From CAWCGU01 sp963838095 (GTDB lineage Bacteria > Actinomycetota > Thermoleophilia > Solirubrobacterales > 70-9), in contig CAWIPO010000008.1 in assembly GCA_963838095.1 (NCBI GenBank), positions 496,001 through 560,000 on the forward strand: 64,000 nt of DNA, in the 5' to 3' direction. A program made the position numbers and the translations under genes. The notes below the pieces were generated by a model. It was not told where the DNA came from. It did no database searches and saw only the letters and a list, made by a program, of their open reading frames with translations. Below, piece after piece: positions 63,977 to 64,000 of the stretch (position 1 is the stretch's first letter; every line of letters begins with the position of its first letter).

Positions 63977-64000
63977 ATGGAGATGAAGACGGCGGAGCGG
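63977..64000 (+). CDS. start of next gene, possibly ispG (3' partial)
   Basis: Only eight codons (MEMKTAER) are visible before the window ends. A strong GGGAGGAG lies about 10 nt upstream. In many actinobacteria dxr-rseP is followed by ispG of the same MEP pathway, so ispG is the best guess from context; the sequence itself does not prove it. Confidence 0.35.

Overview
The window is chromosomal DNA of a high-G+C actinobacterium. The rRNA sequences, the SepF, ImuB/DnaE2 and HisZ/short-HisG gene content, and frequent GTG starts fit Actinomycetota. The 16S sequence and the secreted RTX-like protein suggest class Thermoleophilia (Solirubrobacterales-like), but this placement is by eye only. No CRISPR array, prophage or tRNA gene was seen. 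The only recognisable mobile element is one lone tnpB.

Layout. 1-8.7 kb: branched-chain amino acid block (leuC partial, leuD, a glutamate-type dehydrogenase, a methyltransferase, leuB, ilvE, cimA, then a DegT-type aminotransferase). Two micro-ORFs are embedded in it, one coupled to leuB and an Ile-rich one ahead of cimA. 8.7-15.2 kb: an epimerase, argH, a 3-methyladenine glycosylase, a multiply frameshifted class A penicillin-binding protein and tyrS. 15.2-20.5 kb: a complete rRNA operon (16S-23S-5S) without spacer tRNAs, with clear processing stalks and a terminator. 20.5-23.1 kb: a secreted RTX-repeat protein, an M28 peptidase and a second copy of the leuB-type micro-ORF, this time coupled to a GlsB-type membrane protein. 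23.1-28.4 kb: an SOS mutagenesis cluster (imuB, a DUF6504-like gene, dnaE2, plus a small unrecognised gene) with LexA-type boxes. 28.4-41 kb: a lipoprotein, an SDR, an MMPL transporter, an isocitrate/isopropylmalate-type dehydrogenase, a branched-chain amino acid ABC transporter (livK facing livHMGF), an HD-domain protein, a VOC protein and a hydrolase. 41-50 kb: murA (active-site Cys replaced by Asp) and the his cluster hisZ-G-D / tnpB / hisB-H-A-(small ORF)-F; hisC is absent where it might be expected. 50-64 kb: a beta-propeller protein, a CCA-transferase-like gene, pgeF, yggS, sepF, proC, yggT, lspA, a pseudouridine synthase, then rpsB-tsf-pyrH-frr-uppS-cdsA-dxr-rseP and the first codons of the next gene, probably ispG.

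How the genes work together. The first block makes leucine by isopropylmalate and isoleucine by citramalate, with IlvE for transamination and the Liv transporter for uptake. The his cluster encodes most histidine steps, with HisG of the HisZ-dependent short type. The last block is the widespread translation / isoprenoid / envelope cluster.

Two cautions. First, at least seven genes (PBP1A, SDR, HD, VOC, hisZ, rseP and a small ORF near 60 kb) are broken by one- or two-base shifts, many in C or G runs, while their catalytic motifs remain intact. This looks like sequence error more than gene decay. Second, many genes appear to be leaderless: a -10-like hexamer lies 6-8 nt before the start codon. 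I used this to choose several starts.
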